Source of the DNA: Luteimonas saliphila
GTDB lineage: Bacteria; Pseudomonadota; Gammaproteobacteria; Xanthomonadales; Xanthomonadaceae
DNA length: 64,000 nt
NCBI RefSeq assembly: GCF_016774335.1
Contig: NZ_JAETWA010000035.1
Span: 62,001 to 126,000 of the forward strand
Direction of reading: 5' to 3'
Position 1 is the stretch's first letter. Every line of letters starts with the position of its first letter. The translations under genes were made by a program, and so were the position numbers. The notes under the pieces are model-generated. The model was given only the letters and a program-made list of their open reading frames with translations, ran no database searches and was not told the DNA's origin. Positions 39,591 to 49,643 of this stretch are shown here, one piece after another.

Positions 39591-40676
39591 TCAGGGGCTG
39601 TGCAGGACGATGCGGTCGCTCCCGTACTCGGCGCGTACCGGGAATCCCTGTTCGAGCAGGCGCACGAACCCCTCGGCGTTCTCCCAGCGGAAGCTGCCGC
39701 CGATGCGCAGGTCGCCGACCGCCGGGTCGCCGATCACGATCTTGCGCGCGTTGTAGCGGTTGAACTCGTCGGCGGCCTCGGCCAGCGGGGTGTCGCGGAA
39801 CAGCAGCAGGCCGCTGCGCCAGTCGACCAGGCGCGCAGCTTCGGCCAGCGGCATCGAGCGCACCAGCACCCCGTCGCGCCGGGCGATCGCCACGCTGCCT
39901 GCGGGCAGCAGCGTCGGCGGACGCGCCTGACCCGCCACCGGGTCCGATTCCAGTCGCACCATGCCCTCGGTGACCACCACGCGCAGGTCCGGACCGTCGC
40001 GACGCACCGAGAACCGCGTGCCCACCGCCACCACCCGCCGCTCGCCGGCATCGACCACGAACGGCCGGCCCGGATCCTTCGCCGCCTCGAAGTAGGCTTC
40101 ACCCCGGTGCAGGTCGATGCGGCGCTCGCGGCGGGACAGGCGCACGTCGATGCGGCTGTCGCTGGCCAGGGTCGTGCTCGAACCGTCCGCCAGCGGCACG
40201 GTGCGCACGGCGCCGAGCGTGGTGGCATGCGAGGCCGCCTCGACCGGCGCGAACGCACGCCAGCCCCAACCGAGCGCCAGCGCGCAGGCAGCAAGTGCGG
40301 CGACGGCCGCGAAACGGGCGCGCGATCCGCCGCGCGGCCGACGCGCCGCGAACGCGAAGCCTTCGAGCGCGGCGGCGGGGTCGGCGCGGGGCGGTGTTTC
40401 GTCACCCGCCGACGATCGCCAGAACCCGCGTGGCGGCACCCCTGCCCCGCGCAGCCCGGCGCCCAGCGCATCCAGGCGCCCGGCGTGCTCCCAGGCGGCC
40501 TGCAGACGCAGGAACGCGACCCGGTGCGCCGCGTCCTGCGCCAGCCACGCTTCGAGCGCGCCGTCGTCGTCGTCGTTCCAGGCCCCGCCGTCGCGCCGCG
40601 CCAGCCACTCCGCGGCGACGCGCTCGATCCGCTCGCTGCGCGTGGGCACCGGATCAGTCGGCCTGCTGCTGTCCAT
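39591..40676 (-). CDS. FecR-family anti-sigma factor
   Basis: A 361-residue regulator spanning the inner membrane. The N-terminal cytoplasmic part (AAEWLARRDGG, AAWEHAGRLDAL) is the FecR N-terminal domain. One membrane helix lies near RFAAVAALAACALALGWGW. The periplasmic FecR domain includes RTVPLADGSSTTLASDSRID and GEAYFEAAKDPGRPF. The C-terminal segment LAEAADEFNRYNARKIVIGD is an STN-like region. It overlaps the sigma gene by 23 bases, so they are coupled. It is expected to receive the receptor's signal and release the sigma factor. Confidence 0.93.
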   Translation of the reverse strand: MDSSRPTDPVPTRSERIERVAAEWLARRDGGAWNDDDDGALEAWLAQDAAHRVAFLRLQAAWEHAGRLDALGAGLRGAGVPPRGFWRSSAGDETPPRADPAAALEGFAFAARRPRGGSRARFAAVAALAACALALGWGWRAFAPVEAASHATTLGAVRTVPLADGSSTTLASDSRIDVRLSRRERRIDLHRGEAYFEAAKDPGRPFVVDAGERRVVAVGTRFSVRRDGPDLRVVVTEGMVRLESDPVAGQARPPTLLPAGSVAIARRDGVLVRSMPLAEAARLVDWRSGLLLFRDTPLAEAADEFNRYNARKIVIGDPAVGDLRIGGSFRWENAEGFVRLLEQGFPVRAEYGSDRIVLHSP

Positions 40677-41232
40677 CCGCGTCCACCGCTTGCCGGCCGC
40701 GTGCCGCGGGCTGCGGCACCTCCTCGCCGCCGTAGAAGTATCCGGCGATCAGACGCATCCCCTTGGCGATGTGCTTTTCCACGGTCTTCTCGCTGATGCC
40801 GAGCCGCTGGGCCACTTCCCGTTGCGACAGGTGTTCGACGCGCCGCAGCCACACGACCTCGCGGCAGCGGTCCGGCAAGCGGTCGAAGGCTCCGGCCAAG
40901 CGCATGAGGACCTGGCGTCCGCCGCACCACCGTTCCGGCGACACGTCGTCTATCAGGACGTGCAAGGGCTCGAAATCACCCACTGGCTCGATCGAGACCA
41001 CCTTGCCGCGGCGCGCGCGGTCGGCCAGCAGGTGCCGCGCGGTGGCGAACAGGAAGGCCTTCGGCTGCTGCGGCAGCGCCTTGCCCGCGGCCTCGTAGAC
41101 GCGCGCGTAGACCTCCTGGCGCAGGTCGCTCGCTTCCTCGCTGCGGGGCGCGGAGCGCAACAGGTAATGCATCAGCGGCGCCTCGTGGACGAGGATCTCG
41201 CGGATGAACCAGTCGTCCAGCGCCTTGGGCAT
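40654..41232 (-). CDS. ECF sigma factor (FecI-like)
   Basis: A 192-residue extracytoplasmic-function sigma factor. Region 2 includes SEEASDLRQEVYARVYEAAG and KAFLFATARHLLADRARR. Region 4 includes LPDRCREVVWLRRVEHLSQREVAQRLGISEKTVEKHIAKG, a typical helix-turn-helix. The tail of about 25 residues after region 4 is polar. It leads the sigma-FecR-receptor operon and is divergent from the cyanophycinase fusion, 105 bases away. It probably drives its own operon, and perhaps the fusion gene. Confidence 0.93.
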   Translation of the reverse strand: MPKALDDWFIREILVHEAPLMHYLLRSAPRSEEASDLRQEVYARVYEAAGKALPQQPKAFLFATARHLLADRARRGKVVSIEPVGDFEPLHVLIDDVSPERWCGGRQVLMRLAGAFDRLPDRCREVVWLRRVEHLSQREVAQRLGISEKTVEKHIAKGMRLIAGYFYGGEEVPQPAARGRQAVDADGQQQAD

Positions 41233-41337
41233 GGCCGGCACGATAGCCGATCGCGGCCGATGGTTGCCGGGCGGGGGATTTGTCGCCACTGTTCGTCCTC
41301 CTCCCGCACGGGCCCGCGAACGGGACGAAGGACCACG

Positions 41338-43281
41338 ATGACGACACGCGCGATCGGATCGATGCTGCTGCTGGCGGCCACCCTGCTGATGCTGCATGCG
41401 GCACCGTCCCGCGCCGCCGACTTCCAGCGCCACCTCGTCGGCGATCCCTCGCTGCCGAGGCCAGGCACGCCCGCGCCGGGCCTGCTGCTGATGGGCGGCG
41501 GCGACCGCAACCACGAGGCGTTGCGCTGGTTCCTGGGGAAAGCCGGGAACGGTCACGTGGTGGTGCTGCGCGCGTCGATGGGCGGCGAGATCGGAGAGGA
41601 GTTGCACGACGAGATCGGCGGCGTGGCGTCGGTGGAGACCTTCGTGTTCTCCGGCCGCGAGGCCGCGCACGATCCCGCCATTCTCGCCAGCCTGCGCAAG
41701 GCCGACGGCATCTTCATCGGCGGGGGTGACCAGTCGCGCTACGTGCGCTACTGGAAAGGCACGCCGGTGGCCGAGGCGCTGGACGCCCATGTACGTGCCG
41801 GCAAGCCGCTCGGCGGCACCAGCGCCGGGCTCGCGATCCTCGGTGAATTCGTCTACGGCGCGATGGATGGCGGCAGCCAGGTCAGTCCGCGCGCGCTGGC
41901 CGACCCGCTCGGCGAGGCCAACACCATCGAGACCGGTTTCCTGCACATCGATGCGCTCAGGGGCGTGGTGACCGACACCCATTTCCGCGAGCGCGACCGC
42001 CTGGGGCGCCTGCTCGCCTTCGTGGCCAAGGCCGAGACCCTGTCCGGCGGGCGCGGTGTGCTGGGCCTCGGCGTGGACGAGGACGCGGCGGTCGCGGTGG
42101 AAGGCGACGGCCGCGCACGCGTGTTCGCCACCGCGCCGGGCGCGGGCGCGACCGTGGTGCGCGGCGGCTTCGCGCGGGAGCAGGAAGACGGCAAGCCGAT
42201 GCGGGTCGAACGGCTCGAGGTCTCCGGCGTCGGCGCCGACTCGGTGCTGCAGTTGCCGACGGGTCGCGTCGAGCGGCCCATGTTCGAACGCGGCTACGCG
42301 GTGCGCGACGGCGTGCTGGTGGCGCTGGACGCGCCGGTGCTGGTGATCCACGGCGGCGCGGGCGTCGAACGCGGCGACCTCACCGCGGAAGAAGAGCGCG
42401 CCGCGCGCGATGCACTGGCCGCGGCGCTGCGGGCCGGCCACGCGCAGCTGCGATCGGGCAAGCCCGCGCTCGACGCGGTGGCCGCCGCGATCACCGTGCT
42501 CGAGGACGCGCCGCAGTTCAACGCCGGCCGCGGCGCGGTCTTCACCCACGACGGCCGCAACGAGCTCGACACCTCGATCATGGACGGCGCCAGCGGCAAG
42601 GCCGGTGCCGCCGCGGGTCTGCGCCGGGTGAAGAACCCGATCCTGCTGGCGCGCCGGATCATGGAGCGCTCCCGCCACGTGATGATGGTGGGCGATGGCG
42701 CCGAAGCATTCGCGCAGGAGCAGGACATCGCGCTGGTGGAACCCGCGTACTTCCGCACCGAGAGGCGCTGGCAGCAGCTGCAGAAGGCGCTGGCGGCGGA
42801 GGCGTCCGCGCAGTCGTCGGCCACGCCGCCGGAACTGCCTGGCAAGGCCTATTTCGGTACCGTCGGCGCGCTCGCGCTCGATGCGCAGGGCCACCTCGCC
42901 GCCGGCACCTCCACCGGCGGCATGACCAACAAGCGCTACGGCCGCGTCGGCGACGCGCCGATCATCGGCGCGGGGACGTGGGCCGACGCGCGCTGCGCGG
43001 TGTCGGGCACCGGATGGGGCGAGTTCTACATCCGTACCGCCGCCGCGCACGAGATCTGCGCGCGCGTGCGCCTGGCCGGCATGCCGCTGCGGCGCGCGGC
43101 CGACGCGGTGATCAACGGCGACATTCCCGCGGCCGGCGGCGACGGCGGCGCGATCGCGCTCGGCGCCGATGGCAATGTGGCCTTCCCGTTCAACACCCCG
43201 GGCATGTATCGCGGCTGGATCGGCGCCGACGGCGTTCCGCATGCGGCCGTGTTCGCCGACGAAAACCTGCCGATGCCTTGA
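41338..43281 (+). CDS. Exported cyanophycinase-isoaspartyl peptidase fusion
   Basis: A 647-residue two-enzyme fusion with a signal peptide (LLLAATLLMLHAAPSRA). The first half is a cyanophycinase-like S51 peptidase: LLLMGGGDRNHEALRWFL, DGIFIGGGDQSRYV, and the nucleophile Ser162 in LGGTSAGLAILGE. The second half, from about residue 335 (VLVIHGGAGVERG), is an Ntn-hydrolase isoaspartyl peptidase/asparaginase with ARRIMERSRHVMMVG, the autoprocessing nucleophile Thr508 in YFGTVGALALD, and AGTSTGGMTNKRYGRVGD. Cyanophycinase yields beta-Asp-Arg dipeptides and isoaspartyl peptidase splits them, so the fusion would do both steps outside the cytoplasm. AAGGA precedes the ATG. Confidence 0.92.
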   Translation: MTTRAIGSMLLLAATLLMLHAAPSRAADFQRHLVGDPSLPRPGTPAPGLLLMGGGDRNHEALRWFLGKAGNGHVVVLRASMGGEIGEELHDEIGGVASVETFVFSGREAAHDPAILASLRKADGIFIGGGDQSRYVRYWKGTPVAEALDAHVRAGKPLGGTSAGLAILGEFVYGAMDGGSQVSPRALADPLGEANTIETGFLHIDALRGVVTDTHFRERDRLGRLLAFVAKAETLSGGRGVLGLGVDEDAAVAVEGDGRARVFATAPGAGATVVRGGFAREQEDGKPMRVERLEVSGVGADSVLQLPTGRVERPMFERGYAVRDGVLVALDAPVLVIHGGAGVERGDLTAEEERAARDALAAALRAGHAQLRSGKPALDAVAAAITVLEDAPQFNAGRGAVFTHDGRNELDTSIMDGASGKAGAAAGLRRVKNPILLARRIMERSRHVMMVGDGAEAFAQEQDIALVEPAYFRTERRWQQLQKALAAEASAQSSATPPELPGKAYFGTVGALALDAQGHLAAGTSTGGMTNKRYGRVGDAPIIGAGTWADARCAVSGTGWGEFYIRTAAAHEICARVRLAGMPLRRAADAVINGDIPAAGGDGGAIALGADGNVAFPFNTPGMYRGWIGADGVPHAAVFADENLPMP

Positions 43282-43573
43282 GGCCGCGATCGGCGCGCGC
43301 GGCGCGCACCACCCGCCGGAGCGAGGGGTCGCCCCGATCGCAACCGGAAGGCCTGCGTTGAGTGCTGGGGGCCGGGGCGGCATCAGGCCAGGCGAGGCGC
43401 AACGCGCCGCCCTTCGGCTACGCCCCAAGGCGCAATGGCCTTGCAAAGCGGGGGGCCAGGCAGACCACGCCGCGACGAACTGCCGATTCTTCTTGCCAGT
43501 CCCTTCCTGCGCGTAGCATGCGGGACTGCCCTTCCGCCCCGCTTGTTCGCGCTCGAAACGACGTCGTAGACGG
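43282..43573. other. Intergenic region, no gene recognised
   Basis: About 290 bases of GC-rich sequence between the fusion gene and the convergent hypothetical gene. A segment near 43380-43470 reads like a diverged intergenic repeat, but there is no second copy in the window. No clear terminator is visible. Confidence 0.4.
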
Positions 43574-44077
43574 CTACCGGGCGAAATGCAGATAGGTGAA
43601 GAATGCCACGCGATCGCCGCTCTCCATCCGCATCAGCATCGCGCTTTCTGCAAGAGAGCCACCCCAGCTCCCCGCGTCATCCAGCCTGGAGAATTGCGTT
43701 TGCCAACTGGTCGTACTGTCTTTCGCGGCTTCATATTCTTGGACTATGGCGATCTCGCAAACTGTCGACGTACATCGCACAGATGGGCGAGATAGGCCGA
43801 GTTCGCCCAAATTCAACGTTGACAGCCTCCGCAAGATATGGGACTCGGCCGGCCCAGCCCATATGTCATCGCGCGATTCGGAGCCAATGAGCAGGACGGA
43901 ATCGCTGACCGCGCGATCCGGCAGCCGCCCGGAGGCGGCGTCATCAGCAACCCGCGCCCTGATCTCATCGATTCCCGCGGAGTCGAAGGCCGGCGTTGGC
44001 AGCTGCGATCGGCCTGGCAGCATGTCCAGGCGGATACCATCAGCATCGTCCTGCCGCACGCCATCAGCGAGTGGCAA
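43574..44077 (-). CDS. Hypothetical protein, probably 5'-truncated or frameshifted
   Basis: The 167-residue frame has convincing protein character (RLSTLNLGELGLSRPSVRCTSTVCEIAIVQEYE and beyond) and noticeably lower GC than its neighbours. The pattern VRCTSTVCEIAIVQ, a Cys pair flanking a strand, resembles secreted hypothetical proteins with a disulfide. The only start here is a TTG at 44077. The frame stays open and protein-like upstream (YSDTVYCSLSGPRCAI) to the stop codon of the LysR gene at 44201 without any ATG or GTG. An ATG at about 44191 in another frame could be the original start before a frameshift. Function unknown. Confidence 0.55.
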   Translation of the reverse strand: MPLADGVRQDDADGIRLDMLPGRSQLPTPAFDSAGIDEIRARVADDAASGRLPDRAVSDSVLLIGSESRDDIWAGPAESHILRRLSTLNLGELGLSRPSVRCTSTVCEIAIVQEYEAAKDSTTSWQTQFSRLDDAGSWGGSLAESAMLMRMESGDRVAFFTYLHFAR

Positions 44078-44200
44078 CGTGACCGGAAGCCCCTTGTTCC
44101 CTTGCCTTGCGATTGCGCAGCGAGGTCCGCTGAGCGAGCAATAGACGGTATCGGAGTAGCACCGCGAGTATCCCCCTGTCGCGGCCCTGCATCGGCAAAA

Positions 44201-45169
44201 TCAGCGCTCCGAATGCCCGCTGTCGTAATAGTCGCGGCGCACGAACAGGTCGGGCTGGATCAGGTCCATGAAGGCGCGCGCCTGCGGCGACGGCAGCCGG
44301 CCCTTGCGCATCACCACGCCGTAGCTGCGGGCGGGGAAGAAGTTGTCGAGCGGGCGGGTCACGATGCGGCCGCGGTCGGCCTCGGTCAGGCAGATCGAGG
44401 ACAGGATGCTGATGCCCATGCCCATCGCCACGTACTGCTTGATCACCTCCCAGCCGCCGACCTCGAGCGCGACGGTGTAGGGCACGCGGTTCTGCTGGAA
44501 CACCAGGTCGACCAGGCGCCAGGTGATCTGCCGCTTGGGCGGCAGGATCAGGCCGTAGCGGCCGATGTCGGCGAGCGTCAGGTCTTCCTTGTCCGCCAGC
44601 GGATGCCCTGGCGGCAGCACCAGCCGCTGCTCGAAGCGGTGCAGGGGTTCGTACACCAGGTCCGCCGGCACGTCGTGCATCGAGCCGACCACGAGATCCA
44701 CCGCGTCCGCGCGCAGCAGGTCGGTACCGTCGGCGCTGACGGTGTTGTGCAGGCTCAGGCGCACGTCGGCGTGGCGCTGGCGGAAGCGCTCCACGATCCG
44801 CGGCAGCAGGTAGAGGATGGTCGAGCTGTTGGCGGCGATGTTGAGCTCGCCCGCGTCCATGCCCCTGAGCTGGCTGCGGAACGCGCTGGGCAGGGTGTCG
44901 ATGCCGTCCACCAGCGGCCGCGCCAGTTCGTACAGCGCCTCGCCGGCGCGGGTCGGCGCCAGGCGCCGGCCGCTGCGCTCGAACAGTTTCTCGCCCAGTT
45001 CCCGCTCCAGCGCCTGCAACTGCAGGGTCACCGCCGGCTGGCTGACGTACAGCGCCTCGGCCGCGCGCGACACCGAGCCCAGCCGCACGGTCTGGCAGAA
45101 GGCGCGCAACGGCTTGAGCCGGTCGGCCTTGTAGGCGAATCGCGGGGGCACATTGCCGCTGGAAGGCAT
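44201..45169 (-). CDS. LysR-family transcriptional regulator of the glyoxylate genes
   Basis: A 322-residue LysR-type regulator. The winged helix-turn-helix is near residues 20-75 (LKPLRAFCQTVRLGSVSRAA, LYVSQPAVTLQLQALERELG). The effector-binding domain follows (ELNIAANSSTILYLLPRIVERF, ADAVDLVVGSMHD, YVAMGMGISILSS), and overall it is CysB-like. It is divergent from aceB with an AT-rich 114-base spacer, so control of aceB and aceA is likely. The effector is unknown. Confidence 0.93.
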   Translation of the reverse strand: MPSSGNVPPRFAYKADRLKPLRAFCQTVRLGSVSRAAEALYVSQPAVTLQLQALERELGEKLFERSGRRLAPTRAGEALYELARPLVDGIDTLPSAFRSQLRGMDAGELNIAANSSTILYLLPRIVERFRQRHADVRLSLHNTVSADGTDLLRADAVDLVVGSMHDVPADLVYEPLHRFEQRLVLPPGHPLADKEDLTLADIGRYGLILPPKRQITWRLVDLVFQQNRVPYTVALEVGGWEVIKQYVAMGMGISILSSICLTEADRGRIVTRPLDNFFPARSYGVVMRKGRLPSPQARAFMDLIQPDLFVRRDYYDSGHSER

Positions 45170-45182
45170 TGATTCAAGACAT

Positions 45183-45232
45183 TTATTTGCAGAACTTATG
45201 AATTACATTGTAAAAACTGTCTTGTCAAATAA
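45183..45232. promoter_or_regulatory. AT-rich divergent control region with inverted repeat
   Basis: TTATTTG (45183-45189) and CAAATAA (45226-45232) form an inverted repeat 36 bases apart within a markedly AT-rich block between the LysR gene and aceB. This is a plausible LysR operator and promoter region. No single -10/-35 pair stands out. Confidence 0.45.
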
Positions 45233-45283
45233 TTGGGTCGGGCGGATGGTGGCGTTGCACTGCAACATCCACTGGAGCCCGCC

Positions 45284-46924
<1,641 letters not shown>

Positions 46925-46940
46925 TCACCGTCATCCACCT

Positions 46941-47003
46941 GTAGGAGCGCCTTCAGGCGCGAACCCGCGCCGCATCTCCGGTCGCGCCTGAAGGCGCTCC
47001 TAC
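46941..47003. repeat. Inverted pair of GTAGGAGCG repeats between aceB and aceA
   Basis: Two copies of the 22-base element face each other: 46941-46962 (GTAGGAGCGCCTTCAGGCG...) and its exact reverse complement at 46982-47003, with a 19-base loop. The long stem could attenuate transcription or protect the aceB message. Confidence 0.92.
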
Positions 47004-47065
47004 GGGGGCACCTCTCCTGCGGACAAATCCGAGCAAGAAAAGCAAGAAAAGCATTGGAGCTTCCC

Positions 47066-48403
<1,338 letters not shown>

Positions 48404-48446
48404 GGGTGCCGCGGGCGTCGCGACAAACCGGGTGGGAGGGAGGAAC

Positions 48447-48477
48447 CGGCCGGGCGCACTGCCCGGCCGTTTTTTTT
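48447..48477 (+). terminator. Rho-independent terminator of aceA
   Basis: Stem CGGCCGGGC/GCCCGGCCG with loop GCACT is followed directly by eight T residues (48470-48477). Orientation and position fit termination of aceA transcription. Confidence 0.95.
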
Positions 48478-48558
48478 CTCGCGCGTTTGCGGGACGTCAG
48501 CGGAGGGGCGAAGCAAATGGGGTCGGGTGACCGACCCGGCGGTTGCAGCGGGCGGGGA

Positions 48559-48631
48559 TCGCGCCTGAAGGCGCTCCTACATGGTCGGATCCGCCCGCAT
48601 ACCCCCGCTGTAGGAGCGCCTTCAGGCGCGA
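48559..48631. repeat. Back-to-back pair of GTAGGAGCG repeats
   Basis: A reverse copy at 48559-48580 and a forward copy at 48610-48631, both matching the aceB-aceA element, in the gene-free stretch after the aceA terminator. A partial half copy (TGAAGGCGCTC) follows at about 48637. Confidence 0.92.
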
Positions 48632-48679
48632 TCCACTGAAGGCGCTCGGCGCGCAAGCAGGCAGGCGGTTTCCGTCCCG

Positions 48680-48701
48680 CGTAGGAGCGTCTTCAGGCGC
48701 T
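48680..48701 (+). repeat. GTAGGAGCG repeat, slightly diverged copy
   Basis: Reads GTAGGAGCGTCTTCAGGCGC and then TA, two changes from the main form. It is the last of a cluster occupying 48559-48701; the rest of the interval to 48831 shows no gene. Confidence 0.85.
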
Positions 48702-48831
48702 ATCCACCGGCCGGTCCAGGCTCCAGGGTGGTTCTTCCGAATCGCCAGCCCTCGCCCGCAGCGCGCCGAACCGCTGGAATCCCGAAGCTCCGCGCGTTCC
48801 CCGGTCCGGGAGAACAGTCCTGCTTCGACAG

Positions 48832-49572
48832 CTACTGCTGGTCGGCCTGGCTCACCGCCGCCTCCAGCGGCACGCCATGGGCCTTGAGCCACTCCACCAC
48901 CGCCTTGCGCTCGCCCAGCGCGCGATCGTTGAGGATCGCGCGGTTGTAGCCGAAGTAGTACGACTGGAACGTGGCGCCGCCGGCGTTCTTCGCCAGGGGC
49001 GAGGCGCCACGCTCGAGCAGTGCCAGGATCGCGCCGCCGTTGTTGGTGCGCGCGGCGACGTGCAGCGGGGTGTCGCCGTTGTGGTCGGCGATGTCGGGGT
49101 CGGCGCCGGCTTCGAGCAGTACCGCGTACTGCGTCGCCTCCGGCGACAGCAGCGCCTGCACCAGCGGCGTGGCGCCGGTGTGCGGATTGCGTGCATTGGC
49201 ATCGCCGCCGCGCGCCAGCACCGCGCGCAGCAGGTCGGCGTCGCCGGAGAACGCGGCGGCGTGGACCGGCGTGTCGCCGCGGGGATCCGCGCGATTCGGA
49301 TCCGCGCCGCCTTCGAGCAGGGCCTCGACCCCCGCCCTGCTGCCGCGCTTGATCGCCGCCATCAGCAGGGTACTGCCGTCGCTGCCCGGCGTATCGGCAT
49401 CGATGCGTTCGAGCTGACGCCGGATCTCGGCCGCATCGCCGCGTGCGACCGCGTCCGCCAGCACGGACAGTTCGGGACTGGAGAAGGCGTCGTCGTTGCT
49501 CATGGACGGTCGGGCGCACCCAGCGGCGCAACAGAGGAGGAGCGCGGACACGATCGCGACAAGGTGGCGCAT
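48832..49572 (-). CDS. Ankyrin-repeat lipoprotein (possible immunity protein)
   Basis: A predicted lipoprotein of 246 residues. The leader MRHLVAIVSALLLCCAAGC ends in a lipobox. About five ankyrin repeats follow, for example GSTLLMAAIKRGSRAGVEAL, GDTPVHAAAFSGDADLLRAV and GDTPLHVAARTNNGGAILAL. Ankyrin repeats bind proteins. It lies 71 bases downstream of a lipase-fold gene on the same strand; an exported protein-binding partner encoded next to a putative toxic lipase suggests an immunity role, which is inference. In-frame ATGs at 49581 and 49596 would add three or eight residues; ribosome sites are weak for all. Confidence 0.85.
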   Translation of the reverse strand: MRHLVAIVSALLLCCAAGCARPSMSNDDAFSSPELSVLADAVARGDAAEIRRQLERIDADTPGSDGSTLLMAAIKRGSRAGVEALLEGGADPNRADPRGDTPVHAAAFSGDADLLRAVLARGGDANARNPHTGATPLVQALLSPEATQYAVLLEAGADPDIADHNGDTPLHVAARTNNGGAILALLERGASPLAKNAGGATFQSYYFGYNRAILNDRALGERKAVVEWLKAHGVPLEAAVSQADQQ

Positions 49573-49643
49573 GCCCGGCATTGGAGCCGCGATCATAGCG
49601 CCGCGCAAGGGGGCACCGGCGTCATCCGGGACATCCAGGGCGA

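Noticed and set aside
40117..41337. Forward frame continuous with the cyanophycinase fusion, extending over 400 codons upstream
   Set aside because: It is antisense to the FecR and sigma genes; the signal peptide and ribosome site place the true start at 41338.
43380..43470. Suspected insertion-sequence end or RAYT element
   Set aside because: No inverted ends, transposase frame or second copy is visible in the window.
48404..48831. Possible CRISPR array because of repeated 22-base units
   Set aside because: Copies are in mixed orientation, with irregular spacing and divergence, and no cas genes are nearby.
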